Below the pieces are notes generated by a model. It made no database searches. It had not been told where the DNA came from and worked only from the letters and a program-made list of their open reading frames with translations. Below, in pieces: positions 28,872 through 37,652 of a stretch of DNA of 64,000 nucleotides. Both the position numbers and the translations under genes were made by a program. Source of the DNA: Rhodococcus pseudokoreensis (lineage in GTDB: Bacteria; Actinomycetota; Actinomycetes; Mycobacteriales; Mycobacteriaceae). Numbering within the stretch: the stretch's first letter is position 1; every line of letters starts with the position of its first letter. The stretch spans positions 2,232,001 to 2,296,000 of the forward strand of contig NZ_CP070619.1 of assembly GCF_017068395.1 (NCBI RefSeq), given 5' to 3'.

Positions 28872-29197
28872 CCACGCCCACAACCGTTCGACGCATCGAC
28901 GCACTCGCGGACGTCCGCGCCGGCGACAAGGGCGACACGCTCATCGTCGCCGTGCTGGCCCGGGACCGCGCCGCCTACGACCTCCTCGAGCGGAAACTGG
29001 CCGCGGACGTCGTCGCCGCCCACTACGGTGAACTGATCACCGGACCGGCCCGGCGCACCCGCCAGCCCAACCTGCTGGCGATGGTGTTCGAACTGCCCGG
29101 CGTCCTCGGCGGCGGCGTCACGGGTTCACCCGCACTCGACGGGCACGGCAAGACGCTGGGCTACCACCTGCTCAGTCTCGAAATCCGGGGCGTCTAA
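28868..29197 (+). CDS. small AtuA-partner protein, 109 aa
   Basis: RRIDALADVRAGDKGDTLIV near the N-terminus and RQPNLLAMVFELPGVLGGGV followed by GYHLLSLEI match the C-terminal alpha+beta domain found fused to AtuA in many organisms. Here it is a separate gene, overlapping the AtuA gene as ATGA. The two probably form one complex. Its stop overlaps the convergent ligase gene. Function unknown beyond that association. Confidence 0.8.
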   Translation: MTTPTTVRRIDALADVRAGDKGDTLIVAVLARDRAAYDLLERKLAADVVAAHYGELITGPARRTRQPNLLAMVFELPGVLGGGVTGSPALDGHGKTLGYHLLSLEIRGV

Positions 29198-30588
29198 ACG
29201 GGGTTCGGGTTCCGCGAGCCGGCCAGGGTGGCGGCGAGCGCGGGACGATCGAGCTTGCCGCGCGGCGTGCGCGGCAGGCTGTCCACCACGAGGACCTGGA
29301 CCGGCATGCTCGGGCTGGGGAGGGTCGCGCGCAGATGCCGCCAGATCTCGGCGGTGCTCGGGGCGTCGCCGTGCACGACGATCGCGGCGGCGGGCGCCTC
29401 CCCCATCCGCGCGTCGGGAACCCCGATGCACGCGGCCTCCGAGATCCCGGGGAGCGCGGTCAGTGCCGCTTCGACGGCCGCGGGTTCGACATTGAGTCCC
29501 GCCCGGATGACCGTGTCGCTGTCGCGGCCCAACAACTGCAGGCTGTTGCCCACCACCCGGCCGCGGTCGCCCACCGTCATCCACCCGTCGTCGGGGCCGT
29601 TCACCACACCGTCCTCGGTGAGGTACCCGTCGAACAGCATGTCGCTGCGCACGTGCACCAGGCCTTCGCGGATCTCGGCGTCGACGCCGTCGAACAGGTC
29701 GCCCGCCGAATGCTCGTCGGCGGCGCCGAGACCCCGGTCGTAGGACACGAAACTCAGTTCGGAGGCTCCGTAGAAATGCACGAGCGACGCATTCGGCAGG
29801 ACGTCCTGCAACGCCTCACGCCCCGTCCGCGGCCACCGGGCCGCCGAGGACAGCACCTCGCGGACACTGTCGACGGGGCCGATCCCCGACCGCACGACGT
29901 CCCAGGCGATGGTCGGCACCGAGTACAGATGGGTGGCCGCGTCGCCCAGCGACTGCGTGACCGGCCGCAGGTCCACGGTCGCGCCGCGGCTGAGACCGTG
30001 GATCGCGCCGTACAGGAAATGGGTGTGGTCGAGGACCCCGGGCACCGACACGCGGTCGCCGCCGCCGATGTCGAACGTCGTGTCGGAGCGGTCGAGGGTC
30101 GTGGCCCACGATCGCTGGCTGCGCACGAACAGCTTCGGTTCGCCGGTGGTGCCGGAGGTGATGCCGACCAGCAGTTCGGCGCCGGGGTGTGCCCGGCCGG
30201 CGATGCCGTCGGATTCCAGGGTGGCGGCCGTCTCGACGGTCCCGTCGAATCCCAGTCTCCGCAGCCGGCGATGCTGGTGCGGCGCGGCCACGACGGCTCC
30301 GGGTTTCGCGAGTTCGAGCACCCGCGTCAGCTGCGCGGGCAGCAGGTGCCGGTGCAGCAGGACGACGCTGACGCCCGCGTGCATCGCCGCCGTCACGACG
30401 ACCAGCGACCCGACATCCGACGTCGGCAGCACGGCGACCCGGTCCATGCCGTCTAGCCCGGCCGCGGTCCGGGCCACGCGCGACCAGAACCGGCCGTAGT
30501 CGACGGTCTCGCGGGCCGAGACGATCGCGACCGCCTCCGGGTTGCCGGCGGCGCGTCGGGCGATGCGTTCGGCGGGCAGCTCAGTCAT
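29194..30588 (-). CDS. AMP-forming acyl-CoA ligase-like enzyme
   Basis: An adenylate-forming enzyme of 464 aa. The ATP-binding loop ITSGTTGEPK (about residues 143-152), the HFYGASELSF motif, the GWMTVGDRG acid and the C-terminal lysine in PRTPRGKLDRP (about 448) are intact, so acid activation to an acyl-adenylate and CoA ester is plausible. ATG 30588 overlaps the ecfT stop by eight bases; earlier in-frame starts are not needed. It is the last gene of the bioY operon. The acyl substrate is unknown; linkage to biotin uptake suggests biotin itself, a biotin fragment or pimelate-type acid (inference). Confidence 0.8.
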   Translation of the reverse strand: MTELPAERIARRAAGNPEAVAIVSARETVDYGRFWSRVARTAAGLDGMDRVAVLPTSDVGSLVVVTAAMHAGVSVVLLHRHLLPAQLTRVLELAKPGAVVAAPHQHRRLRRLGFDGTVETAATLESDGIAGRAHPGAELLVGITSGTTGEPKLFVRSQRSWATTLDRSDTTFDIGGGDRVSVPGVLDHTHFLYGAIHGLSRGATVDLRPVTQSLGDAATHLYSVPTIAWDVVRSGIGPVDSVREVLSSAARWPRTGREALQDVLPNASLVHFYGASELSFVSYDRGLGAADEHSAGDLFDGVDAEIREGLVHVRSDMLFDGYLTEDGVVNGPDDGWMTVGDRGRVVGNSLQLLGRDSDTVIRAGLNVEPAAVEAALTALPGISEAACIGVPDARMGEAPAAAIVVHGDAPSTAEIWRHLRATLPSPSMPVQVLVVDSLPRTPRGKLDRPALAATLAGSRNPNPV

Positions 30589-31183
30589 CGTCCACTCCCC
30601 GTGCGACGAGGGCGTCGCCCATCGCGTCCGCGGTCCGGAGTGCACGCACCAGAACCGGTGTGGCCAGCGCCGTCATCGACCATTGCAACCCTCGCGCCTT
30701 CCGCGCCTGCGCCACCTCCTGCACGATCCCGGTGAGCAGCGGGATACACCGGATCGCCAGCGCGAGGAGCAGCCCGATCCGATCCGGGTCGACCCCGACC
30801 CTCCGCAGCGGCCCGAGCGCGCGCGAGACCGTGTCGAGCATGTCGGTGACCCGGGTGGTGAGCGTGACCAACGCGGCGAGCGCCACCGAGATCAGCAGCA
30901 CCCCGCACACGACGACCGCCCGCGACGGCGACGTGATCAACACTTGGAACACCGCGATGATCAACAACATCCACACGACGGGGCGCAGTTGCGCCACCGC
31001 CACCCGCCACGGGATGGCGGCCACCACGAACAGCAGTCCGACCAGAACGACGACGACGCCGACCTCGAGCGGGGTGCGCACGAACACGGTGGACGCGACG
31101 ATCGACAGGATCAACAGCAGCAGTTTCAGGCCGGCCGGCATCCGGTGCAGCAGCGAGTCGCCCGGCCGGTACAGCCCGATCAT
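30581..31183 (-). CDS. bioN: ECF transporter transmembrane component (BioN/EcfT)
   Basis: A 200-residue membrane protein of the CbiQ/EcfT family with about five to six hydrophobic segments. The cytoplasmic coupling helices that contact the ATPases include the family ARG-type motif, seen in ARKARGL near residue 163. It joins the ATPase and the BioY substrate-binding membrane subunit into an energy-coupling-factor transporter. Overlaps with the ATPase gene upstream (ATGA type, 31180-31183) and with the ligase downstream. Confidence 0.88.
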   Translation of the reverse strand: MIGLYRPGDSLLHRMPAGLKLLLLILSIVASTVFVRTPLEVGVVVVLVGLLFVVAAIPWRVAVAQLRPVVWMLLIIAVFQVLITSPSRAVVVCGVLLISVALAALVTLTTRVTDMLDTVSRALGPLRRVGVDPDRIGLLLALAIRCIPLLTGIVQEVAQARKARGLQWSMTALATPVLVRALRTADAMGDALVARGVDDD

Positions 31184-31860
31184 TCGACCAGCTGCCGGTA
31201 CGCGGGGACGGCGTCGTCCGGGCTGCCGTCGAACGCGACGAGTCCGTCGTCGATGACGATGACCCGTTCGAAACTCTCCAGCAACGCCAGTTGGTGGGTC
31301 ACGACGATCACCTGCTGGTCCATCGAATCGAGCGCCTCGGAGACGACGCGCGCGTTCCGCAGATCCAGCAGCGTGGTCGGCTCGTCGGCGATGACCACCT
31401 CGGGCCTGCGGATGAGGACGGCGCCGATGGCGAGCAACTGCTTCTGGCCCCCGGACAGCAGGTGCGCGGGATGCTCGGCGTGCTTGTCGAGCCGGAACCG
31501 CACCAGGATCTCCTCGACGCGGGCCGCGATCTCCTCTTTGCTCAGACCGGACCGGCGCAGCGAGAACGCCAGATCCTCGGACACGGTGGGCATGACGATC
31601 TGGGTGTCGGGGTCGGTGAACACGAACCCGACCTTGCGCCGCACCTGCGCGCCCTTCCTGGCGGCGTCGACGCCGTCGACCGTGACGGTGCCGGACGTGG
31701 GCTTCAGCAACCCGTTGATCATGCGCGCCAGCGTCGACTTGCCGGAACCGTTGGATCCGATGATGCCGACGCGACGCTCGGCGAAGCGCAGGTCGACGCC
31801 GCGCAGCACCTGGCGGTCACCGAACGCGTGACTCACCGAGTCGAAGACGATCTCACTCAC
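31180..31860 (-). CDS. bioM: ECF transporter ATPase (BioM/EcfA)
   Basis: An ABC ATPase of 226 aa. Walker A GSNGSGKS (residues 35-42), signature LSGGQKQ, Walker B VVIADEPT and the switch histidine in VVTHQ are complete, as is a Q-loop region (VFTDPDTQIVM) typical of ECF/cobalt-type ATPases. GTG 31860 overlaps the thiolase stop (GTGA). A single ATPase in the operon means the transporter would use a BioM homodimer, as in BioMNY systems. Confidence 0.9.
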   Translation of the reverse strand: MSEIVFDSVSHAFGDRQVLRGVDLRFAERRVGIIGSNGSGKSTLARMINGLLKPTSGTVTVDGVDAARKGAQVRRKVGFVFTDPDTQIVMPTVSEDLAFSLRRSGLSKEEIAARVEEILVRFRLDKHAEHPAHLLSGGQKQLLAIGAVLIRRPEVVIADEPTTLLDLRNARVVSEALDSMDQQVIVVTHQLALLESFERVIVIDDGLVAFDGSPDDAVPAYRQLVE

Positions 31861-32984
31861 GACACACGCTCCACGAGCACGGCGATGCCCTGCCCGCCGC
31901 CGATGGCGCACGCGGCGAGTCCAAGCGCCGGTCCGTCCTCGCGCAGCATCTGACTTGCCAAGCGCACCAGCAGGATCGCGCCCGACGCCCCCCACGGGTG
32001 TCCCATGGCGATGGCGCCGCCCTGCGGGCAGAGCACGGATTCGTCCAGTCCGAGTTCGTCCGACACCGCCAGCACCACCGACGCGAACGCCTCGGTGATC
32101 TCGACAACACCCAGATCCGCCACGTCGTGTCCGGTTCGCTTCAGGAGTTTGCGGATCGCGGGAACCGGGCCGAGCCCGGGCAACGCGGGGTCCGATCCCG
32201 CGACCGCGGAGCCGAGTACCCGCAGCGCAGGCAGTCCGGCGGCCAGCGTCTCGGTGGTCACGGCCAGCACCGCGGCGCCGTCGGAGATGCCGCACGAGTT
32301 CCCGGCGGTGGCCGTTCCGCCGGCACCGAAACTGGGGCGCAGTCGCGCGAGCCGGGCCTCCGTCATGCCGACGCGAATGCGCTGGTCCTTCGCGATGTCG
32401 CCGATCGGCACGATCTCCGACGAGAAATCGGCGGCCGCCGCGAGGGTGTGCGACCGCGCCGCGTACGCGTCCTGCCGCTCACGGCTGATGCCGCGAACCC
32501 GGGCGAGATCGTCGGCGGCCACGCCCATGTCGGGGTCGGGAAAGCCGTGCGGCGCAAAGGGAGCGCGGGTGTAGCGCACCGGGTCGGCGCCCGAGACCGG
32601 CGGCCAGAACCGCCACGGCGCGGTGCTCGCCGATTCGACGCCACCCGCGAGGATCAGCTCGTCGGCGCCGCTGCGGACGCGCAGCGCGGCCTGCATCACC
32701 GCGTCGAGGCCGGAACCGCACTGACGGTCGACGGTGACCCCGGGAACCTCCACACCCATCCCCGCCCGCAGGGCGGCGACCCGCGCCGGGTCACCGCCCG
32801 GTCCGAGACAGTTGCCGAGCACGACGTCGTCGACCTCTGCGTCGAGGCCCGACCCGCGCAGCGAGTCCAGGACGTCGCGCAATACCGGGGCGGCCAGATC
32901 GGTGGTGGTCAGATCGGCGAACCCGTGCCCGGCATTGCCGATCGGCGTCCGGCGCGGCGCCACCAGTACAGGGACAGAGCTCAT
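31857..32984 (-). CDS. thiolase-family protein
   Basis: A thiolase of 375 aa. The acyl-accepting cysteine is in VDRQCGSGLDAVM (C89), the histidine in GGAIAMGHPWGASGA (H329) and the second cysteine in ACAIGGGQG (C359), so the catalytic set is complete. It would split or form a beta-ketoacyl-CoA. Lying inside the bioY-MN operon, between the ATPase and a ligase-like gene with 4-base overlaps on both sides, it most likely acts on a biotin-related acyl-CoA rather than in general fatty-acid oxidation. No dehydrogenase or hydratase partner is in the window. Confidence 0.87.
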   Translation of the reverse strand: MSSVPVLVAPRRTPIGNAGHGFADLTTTDLAAPVLRDVLDSLRGSGLDAEVDDVVLGNCLGPGGDPARVAALRAGMGVEVPGVTVDRQCGSGLDAVMQAALRVRSGADELILAGGVESASTAPWRFWPPVSGADPVRYTRAPFAPHGFPDPDMGVAADDLARVRGISRERQDAYAARSHTLAAAADFSSEIVPIGDIAKDQRIRVGMTEARLARLRPSFGAGGTATAGNSCGISDGAAVLAVTTETLAAGLPALRVLGSAVAGSDPALPGLGPVPAIRKLLKRTGHDVADLGVVEITEAFASVVLAVSDELGLDESVLCPQGGAIAMGHPWGASGAILLVRLASQMLREDGPALGLAACAIGGGQGIAVLVERVS

Positions 32985-34090
32985 GCCAGCCAGTCTCTCA
33001 CTCGGCCCCGGGCGACCTTGCCACTGGCGGTCCGCGGCAACGCCTCGATCGGCACCCAGCGGCGGGGCATGGCTTCCTTCGACAACACCCGGCGGGCGCG
33101 CGAACGGATGTCCGCGATCTCCTCGGTGCCGTCGAGTTCCACCACGGCGGTGACGGTCTCCCCGAGCACCGCGTGCGGCGATCCGACGACGGCGACCGCG
33201 TCGACGCCGTCGAGGGTCTCCAGGATGCGTTCGACGTCTTCGGCGACCACCGTGGTGCCGCCGACGTTGATCGCGGATTCGCCCCTGCCGCGGACAATCA
33301 GCTCGCCGTTGTCGCGGAGTTCGGCCAGGTCACCGACGCCGAACCAGTCCGGTGCCCCGATCACGCTGTACGGCGAGCGGACGTACAGCAGTCCGTCGCG
33401 GATGTCGGCGTCGACCCCGTCGAGCAGCCGCAGCGGTTCGGGGACCCGCCGCGCTGCGACGAGGGACAGTTCCGCGGCGCCGTAGTACTCGACGATCTCG
33501 ATCCCGTCCGCCACCGCGCGGGCGCCGTCGTCCAGTGCGGTGCCTGCGACGATCGCGGTGCGCAGCTTCGGGGCCTTCCCCACCACGTCACGGAGAACGG
33601 CGGGCACGGCGTGCACCACCGTCGCCCGCGACGGGTCGTCGGTGACGCACGCTCCACGCCACAGTGCGTGCACTGCGCCGAACAGGTGCATCGTGGCGTG
33701 CAGCGGGCCGGTGATCAGCACGTGGTCCGTGGCGTCGATCCCGGTGATCGCGGTGAAGGCGGGGAAGCTGTCGTACCAGGACGCCGCGGTACGCGCGAGC
33801 GGGCGGGGCCTGCCGGTGGAACCGGACGTGGCCACCAGCAGGAAAGCCGACGGCGGAACCTCGGGCCGGTCGGGACGGGCGTCGGGGTTCTCGACGATCA
33901 CCGCGGTCCCCCGCCGCGCGGCGGCGCAGACGCAGATCAACGCGTCTGCAAGCGGCAACTCCGACGCGTCGTGGACGGACGCGTCGGAGCAGTGCTCGTC
34001 GATCGCCCGGTCGAGTTGGGCGTAGGTGTACGTGCGGCCGTCGACGTCGAGTGCAGGCTGATCGCCGGCGCCGCCGAGTGCTGCAATCAC
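32981..34090 (-). CDS. short AMP-binding ligase-like protein
   Basis: Related to the ligase at 29194 but only 369 aa: the N-terminal lobe is shortened by about 100 residues. The nucleotide loop reads VATSGSTGRPRP (about 86-97), with arginine where lysine usually stands. YYGAAELSLV, WFGVGDLAEL and the C-terminal LPRTASGKVARG with lysine remain. Either it is an active small acyl-CoA ligase or a non-catalytic or carrier-specific relative. ATG 34090 overlaps the bioY stop and its own stop overlaps the thiolase start. Being in the biotin operon twice is unusual and suggests the two ligases do different jobs. Confidence 0.78.
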   Translation of the reverse strand: MIAALGGAGDQPALDVDGRTYTYAQLDRAIDEHCSDASVHDASELPLADALICVCAAARRGTAVIVENPDARPDRPEVPPSAFLLVATSGSTGRPRPLARTAASWYDSFPAFTAITGIDATDHVLITGPLHATMHLFGAVHALWRGACVTDDPSRATVVHAVPAVLRDVVGKAPKLRTAIVAGTALDDGARAVADGIEIVEYYGAAELSLVAARRVPEPLRLLDGVDADIRDGLLYVRSPYSVIGAPDWFGVGDLAELRDNGELIVRGRGESAINVGGTTVVAEDVERILETLDGVDAVAVVGSPHAVLGETVTAVVELDGTEEIADIRSRARRVLSKEAMPRRWVPIEALPRTASGKVARGRVRDWLA

Positions 34091-34671
34091 GTACGGATGA
34101 GGCCGGGGTACGCGCGGTGCACACTCTTGGCGACGACGGTGGCGACGACGACCTTCAGCGCGTCGCCGGGGATGAACGCGAAGTTGGTGGTGATGGCGGC
34201 GCCGACACCGAGGTCGGTGCGCAGCAGCAGACCGATGGTGCCGAACAGGTAGATGATCACGATCCCGCCGAGGGCGTTGATCAGCAGACCGAGCGCGATC
34301 GGGTACTTCGGCAGGATCCGGGCGGTGAGGAGGCCGATGACCAGCGTCGCGGGAAGCCAGCCGATGAGGTATCCCGCGCTGGGACCGGCGAGCGCCGTCA
34401 GTCCGGTGCGTCCGCCGGACAGCAGTGGGAGTCCGATCAGGGTCAGTGCGAGGAAGACCGCGACGGCGGCGGTGCCCTTGCGCGCCCCGAGCACGGCGCC
34501 CGCGAGGATGACCCCGAGCGTCTGCAGCGTGATCGGCACGCCGCTGAAGCCGACCGTGATGGCGCCGGGCAGACCCAGTGCCGCGATCAGTGCGGCGAAC
34601 ACCGCGATCTGCGCCATGTCCCGCGCTGAGATACCGAGCCTCGACACTCGAGCACTCCCGACTTCTGTCAT
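34087..34671 (-). CDS. bioY: biotin ECF transporter substrate-binding subunit BioY
   Basis: The S component of a biotin energy-coupling-factor transporter, 194 aa with six hydrophobic segments. Typical BioY stretches are [39 protein letters not shown] with GYLIGWLPA, and [12 protein letters not shown] near the end. First gene of the operon; its ATG overlaps the eamA stop (34668-34671). A BioQ-like palindrome lies 22-38 bases upstream of the start codon, inside eamA, so biotin-dependent repression is expected. Confidence 0.93.
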   Translation of the reverse strand: MTEVGSARVSRLGISARDMAQIAVFAALIAALGLPGAITVGFSGVPITLQTLGVILAGAVLGARKGTAAVAVFLALTLIGLPLLSGGRTGLTALAGPSAGYLIGWLPATLVIGLLTARILPKYPIALGLLINALGGIVIIYLFGTIGLLLRTDLGVGAAITTNFAFIPGDALKVVVATVVAKSVHRAYPGLIRT

Positions 34672-35612
34672 GACGACTCCTCTTGCTTCAAACTTGAACG
34701 ACGTTCAAGGTAGCAGGTCGGCGCCGCCAACGGTGCGGCAGACTCCTGCACCTCGCCCACATCGGGCGACGTGCGCGCCCCGGCCCGCGCTGCGCCGATC
34801 CCCGCCGCGACGACGAAACAGATCCCGGCATCCGCCGCGTGGTCCGGTACCTGGTGCAACACGACGAGCCCGATGATCAACGCGAACGCCGGTTCGAGAC
34901 TCATCAGCGTCCCGAACGCCGCCGTGTTCAGCCGGCGCAGGGCGAGCATCTCCAGCGTGAACGGCACTACCGGCAGCAGTATCGCCAATCCCAGCCCGAT
35001 GATCAACAGGTCGGGCGTCATCTTCGCGAGCATCGACGGTCCGCCCACCACGGTCGCGACCAGTCCGGCGACCGGCATGGACACCGCGAGACCGTTGATA
35101 CCCGCCACCTCGTCCCCGACGCGCTGGGTGAGCAGGATGTAGAACGCCCAGCACGCGGCCGCGCCCAGAGCGAACAGGATTCCGACCGGGTCGACGCCGC
35201 CCACCCACGGTTGCGTCAGCAGCAGCACCCCCACGGCCGCCAGCGCCGGCCACCGGAGGCGACCCCGCCCGTGCACGACCGCGACACCGAGGGGTCCCAG
35301 AAACTCGAGCGCACTCGCGGTGCCCAGCGGGATCCGGTCCACCGCGGCCATGAACAGCAGGGTGACCGCCGCCGTGACCACCCCGAGCAGGATGCACGCG
35401 ACGAGGGAGGAACGCGTGAATGCCTTCGGCCGGGGCCGCACGATCACGGCGAGCAGCACCCCGGCCCAGGCCAGACGCAACCAGGCGGCGCCCTCGGCGC
35501 CGACGCGTTCGGAGACGCCGACGGAGATCGCGAGTCCGGTCTGTACGCACAGCATCGAGGTCAGCGCCATCGTCGCGCCGACGCGGGTCGGGTTCCTGGT
35601 CATGCCCTGCAT
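34668..35612 (-). CDS. EamA/RhtA-type drug-metabolite exporter
   Basis: A ten-helix membrane protein of 314 aa with the internal EamA duplication; the RhtA-like features are [19 protein letters not shown] and [20 protein letters not shown]. It probably exports a small metabolite such as an amino acid. ATG 35612 is used, with ATG 35603 as an alternative; neither has a strong ribosome site. The C-terminal tail ([12 protein letters not shown]) is encoded by the bioY operator region, so its sequence may be dictated by the operator and not by protein function. It is divergent from the LysR gene at 35688. Confidence 0.85.
   Translation of the reverse strand: MQGMTRNPTRVGATMALTSMLCVQTGLAISVGVSERVGAEGAAWLRLAWAGVLLAVIVRPRPKAFTRSSLVACILLGVVTAAVTLLFMAAVDRIPLGTASALEFLGPLGVAVVHGRGRLRWPALAAVGVLLLTQPWVGGVDPVGILFALGAAACWAFYILLTQRVGDEVAGINGLAVSMPVAGLVATVVGGPSMLAKMTPDLLIIGLGLAILLPVVPFTLEMLALRRLNTAAFGTLMSLEPAFALIIGLVVLHQVPDHAADAGICFVVAAGIGAARAGARTSPDVGEVQESAAPLAAPTCYLERRSSLKQEESS
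34693..34709. promoter_or_regulatory. BioQ-like operator of the biotin operon
   Basis: CTTGAAC-GAC-GTTCAAG is a perfect 7-base inverted repeat with a 3-base spacer. It contains TGAAC-N3-GTTCA, very close to the TGAAC-N3-GTTAC motif known for the actinobacterial biotin regulator BioQ. It sits 22 bases upstream of the bioY start, inside the final codons of eamA. The bioQ gene itself is not in the window. Confidence 0.8.
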
Positions 35613-35687
35613 TGAATGACAACCCGACCGTTCACGTCCACGTGACTTTCTTGGACAAACCGTTCGGGTATCGCGAACAATACGTAG

Positions 35688-36605
35688 GTGGACACCCGAC
35701 GCCTGCATCTCCTGCTCGAGCTCTCCCGCCTCGGCTCGATGCGTGAGGTCGCCGAGACGCATCGGCTGACCACCTCGACCGTCTCCCAGCAGATCGCCGC
35801 GCTGGCGAAGGAGACGGGTGCGCCGCTCGTCGAACCGATCGGCCGACGGGTGCGGCTCACCCCGGCCGGTCGCCGGCTCGCCGATCACGCCGTCACGATC
35901 CTGGCGGCCGTCGACGCCGCCCGGCTCGACCTCGACCCCCACGCCGAACCGGTCGGCACCCTGCGCGTCGGGGGGTTCGCGACGGGGATCCGGGTGTCGC
36001 TGCTGCCCGTCGTCGCCGAACTGGCGCTCACCCACGCACAGGTGGACGTGGTGATCAGCGAATACGAGCCGGTCGAGGCGTTCGCTCTGCTCGCCGACGA
36101 CGAACTCGACCTCGCCCTGACCTACGACTACAACCTGGCGCCGGCGTCGCCCGGCGCGGCGCTCGAGGCCGTCCCGCTGTGGTCGACGGCCTGGGGACTC
36201 GGCGTCCCCGCACCCGCCGCCGATGAACCCGCCGACGTCGCGTCGTACGCCGATTCGCCGTGGATCGTGAACTCCCGCAACACCGCCGACGAGGACGCCG
36301 TCCGCACGCTGGCCTCGCTCGCGGGTTTCACCCCGCGGATCGCCCACCAGATCGACAGCCTCGACCTCGTCGAGGACCTCATCACCGCCGGCTACGGCGT
36401 GGGCCTGCTGCCCGCCGACCGTCCCACCCGCGAAGAGGTCACCGTCCTGCCGCTCGCCGACCCAGAGGTGGTGCTGACGGCGTACGCCGTGACCCGCCGC
36501 GGCAGGTCCACCTGGCCGCCGCTGCGACTGGTCCTCGACCGCCTCGCCGCACAACGGACAAACTCCCCACCCGCTCAGCGGCGGGTGGGGAGTCCGGGGT
36601 CCTAG
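35688..36605 (+). CDS. LysR-family regulator divergent from eamA
   Basis: A 305-residue LysR regulator. The helix-turn-helix reads [20 protein letters not shown] (about residues 15-34) and the effector domain runs from [20 protein letters not shown] onward. The GTG start has no clear ribosome site and lies 75 bases from the eamA start, so it probably controls that exporter. The last codons also encode a long terminator hairpin, which leads to an odd proline- and glycine-rich C-terminus ([14 protein letters not shown]). Its stop overlaps the convergent isomerase stop as CTAG. Confidence 0.88.
   Translation: MDTRRLHLLLELSRLGSMREVAETHRLTTSTVSQQIAALAKETGAPLVEPIGRRVRLTPAGRRLADHAVTILAAVDAARLDLDPHAEPVGTLRVGGFATGIRVSLLPVVAELALTHAQVDVVISEYEPVEAFALLADDELDLALTYDYNLAPASPGAALEAVPLWSTAWGLGVPAPAADEPADVASYADSPWIVNSRNTADEDAVRTLASLAGFTPRIAHQIDSLDLVEDLITAGYGVGLLPADRPTREEVTVLPLADPEVVLTAYAVTRRGRSTWPPLRLVLDRLAAQRTNSPPAQRRVGSPGS
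36564..36593. terminator. bidirectional terminator inside the LysR coding end
   Basis: CTCCCCACCCGC pairs perfectly with GCGGGTGGGGAG across a 6-base TCAGCG loop (12-bp stem). It lies entirely before the LysR stop codon and nine bases past the stop of the convergent gene, so both transcripts carry it. For the LysR gene the hairpin forms within translated sequence. Confidence 0.7.
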
Positions 36606-37603
36606 CGTGACGCGACGGCGGACGCGGCGTCCTTCAGGGTGCGGGCCGCGACCTGCAGCCCTTCGAGCTGTCCGAGTTCGACATCCTCATGCTCGATGTT
36701 GACGGCCATGTCCGGGTCGACCTTCTGCAGCGCCGCGAGGAACCGCGACCAGAAGTCGACGTCGTGGCCGCGGCCGACGGCGACGAAGTCCCACGCCGAG
36801 TCCTCGGGCCACTTGTTGACCACGTGCTTGCCGCCGAGCCCGGTGGGGTTCTGGTCGGCGGGGATCCGGGTGAACCGGTCGTCGAGAACACCGTAGATCT
36901 TGCAGTTCTCGTTGATCCGGGTGTCCTTCGCCGCCGCGTGGAAGACGAGGTCGCCGAGCCAGTCGACGGCGGCGACCGGGTCGATGCCCTGCCAGAACAG
37001 GTGCGACGGGTCCATCTCGGCACCGACGTTCGTCGCACCGGTCTTCTCGACCAGACGCTTCAGCGTCGGCGGGTTGAACACCAGGTTCTGCGGATGCATC
37101 TCGATCGCGACCTTGACCCCGTTCTCACGAGCGAGCGCGTCGATCTCCTTCCAGAACGGCACCGCGACCTGATCCCACTGGTAGTCGAGAGAGTCGAGAT
37201 AGCCGCTGTCCCAGGTGTTCACGTGCCACGCGGGCCACTGACCGCCCGGGTGCGCGGCGGGCAGCCCGGACATGGTGACCACCCGGTCGACACCGAGCAG
37301 GCCGGCGACGCGGATGGCGTTGCGCAGGTCCTCGGCGTCCTCGACGCCGACCTCCGGATCGGCATGCAGGGGGTTGCCGTTGCAGTTCAGGCCGGCGATG
37401 GCGACGCCGGTCTCGTCGAACACCTTCAGGTACTCCTGCGGCGACACCTCGCCGGAGAGGAGTTCCTTGACGGGCAGGTGCGGGGTGGGCAGGAATCCGC
37501 CCGCGTTGATCTCCGCGCCCTCGAGCCCGAGGGACGCGATGGTCTCCAGGGCCTCGCGCAGGCTGCGGTCGTGCAGGATGGCGGTGTAGACACCGAGCTT
37601 CAT
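36602..37603 (-). CDS. sugar-phosphate isomerase/epimerase family TIM barrel
   Basis: A xylose isomerase-like barrel protein of 333 aa. The metal-site residues are plausible in [12 protein letters not shown] (Glu and His), [11 protein letters not shown] (Asp and His), [10 protein letters not shown] and [10 protein letters not shown] (Glu). Relatives act on inosose, other keto-cyclitols or sugar epimers. It pairs with the upstream Gfo/Idh oxidoreductase (49-base gap) as in the other cassette at 22.1-23.9 kb. The substrate is not identifiable. Start ATG ([10 protein letters not shown]) is clear. Confidence 0.85.
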   Translation of the reverse strand: MKLGVYTAILHDRSLREALETIASLGLEGAEINAGGFLPTPHLPVKELLSGEVSPQEYLKVFDETGVAIAGLNCNGNPLHADPEVGVEDAEDLRNAIRVAGLLGVDRVVTMSGLPAAHPGGQWPAWHVNTWDSGYLDSLDYQWDQVAVPFWKEIDALARENGVKVAIEMHPQNLVFNPPTLKRLVEKTGATNVGAEMDPSHLFWQGIDPVAAVDWLGDLVFHAAAKDTRINENCKIYGVLDDRFTRIPADQNPTGLGGKHVVNKWPEDSAWDFVAVGRGHDVDFWSRFLAALQKVDPDMAVNIEHEDVELGQLEGLQVAARTLKDAASAVASR

Positions 37604-37652
37604 GAGTGGTCCTTACTGGTGAGAAAAGTGTGGGTCGGGCGAGGGGGCCGGG

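Noticed and set aside
34668..36554. A 628-codon version of the exporter covering the divergent LysR gene
   Set aside because: The first half is antisense to the LysR gene; ten-helix EamA structure is complete from 35612.
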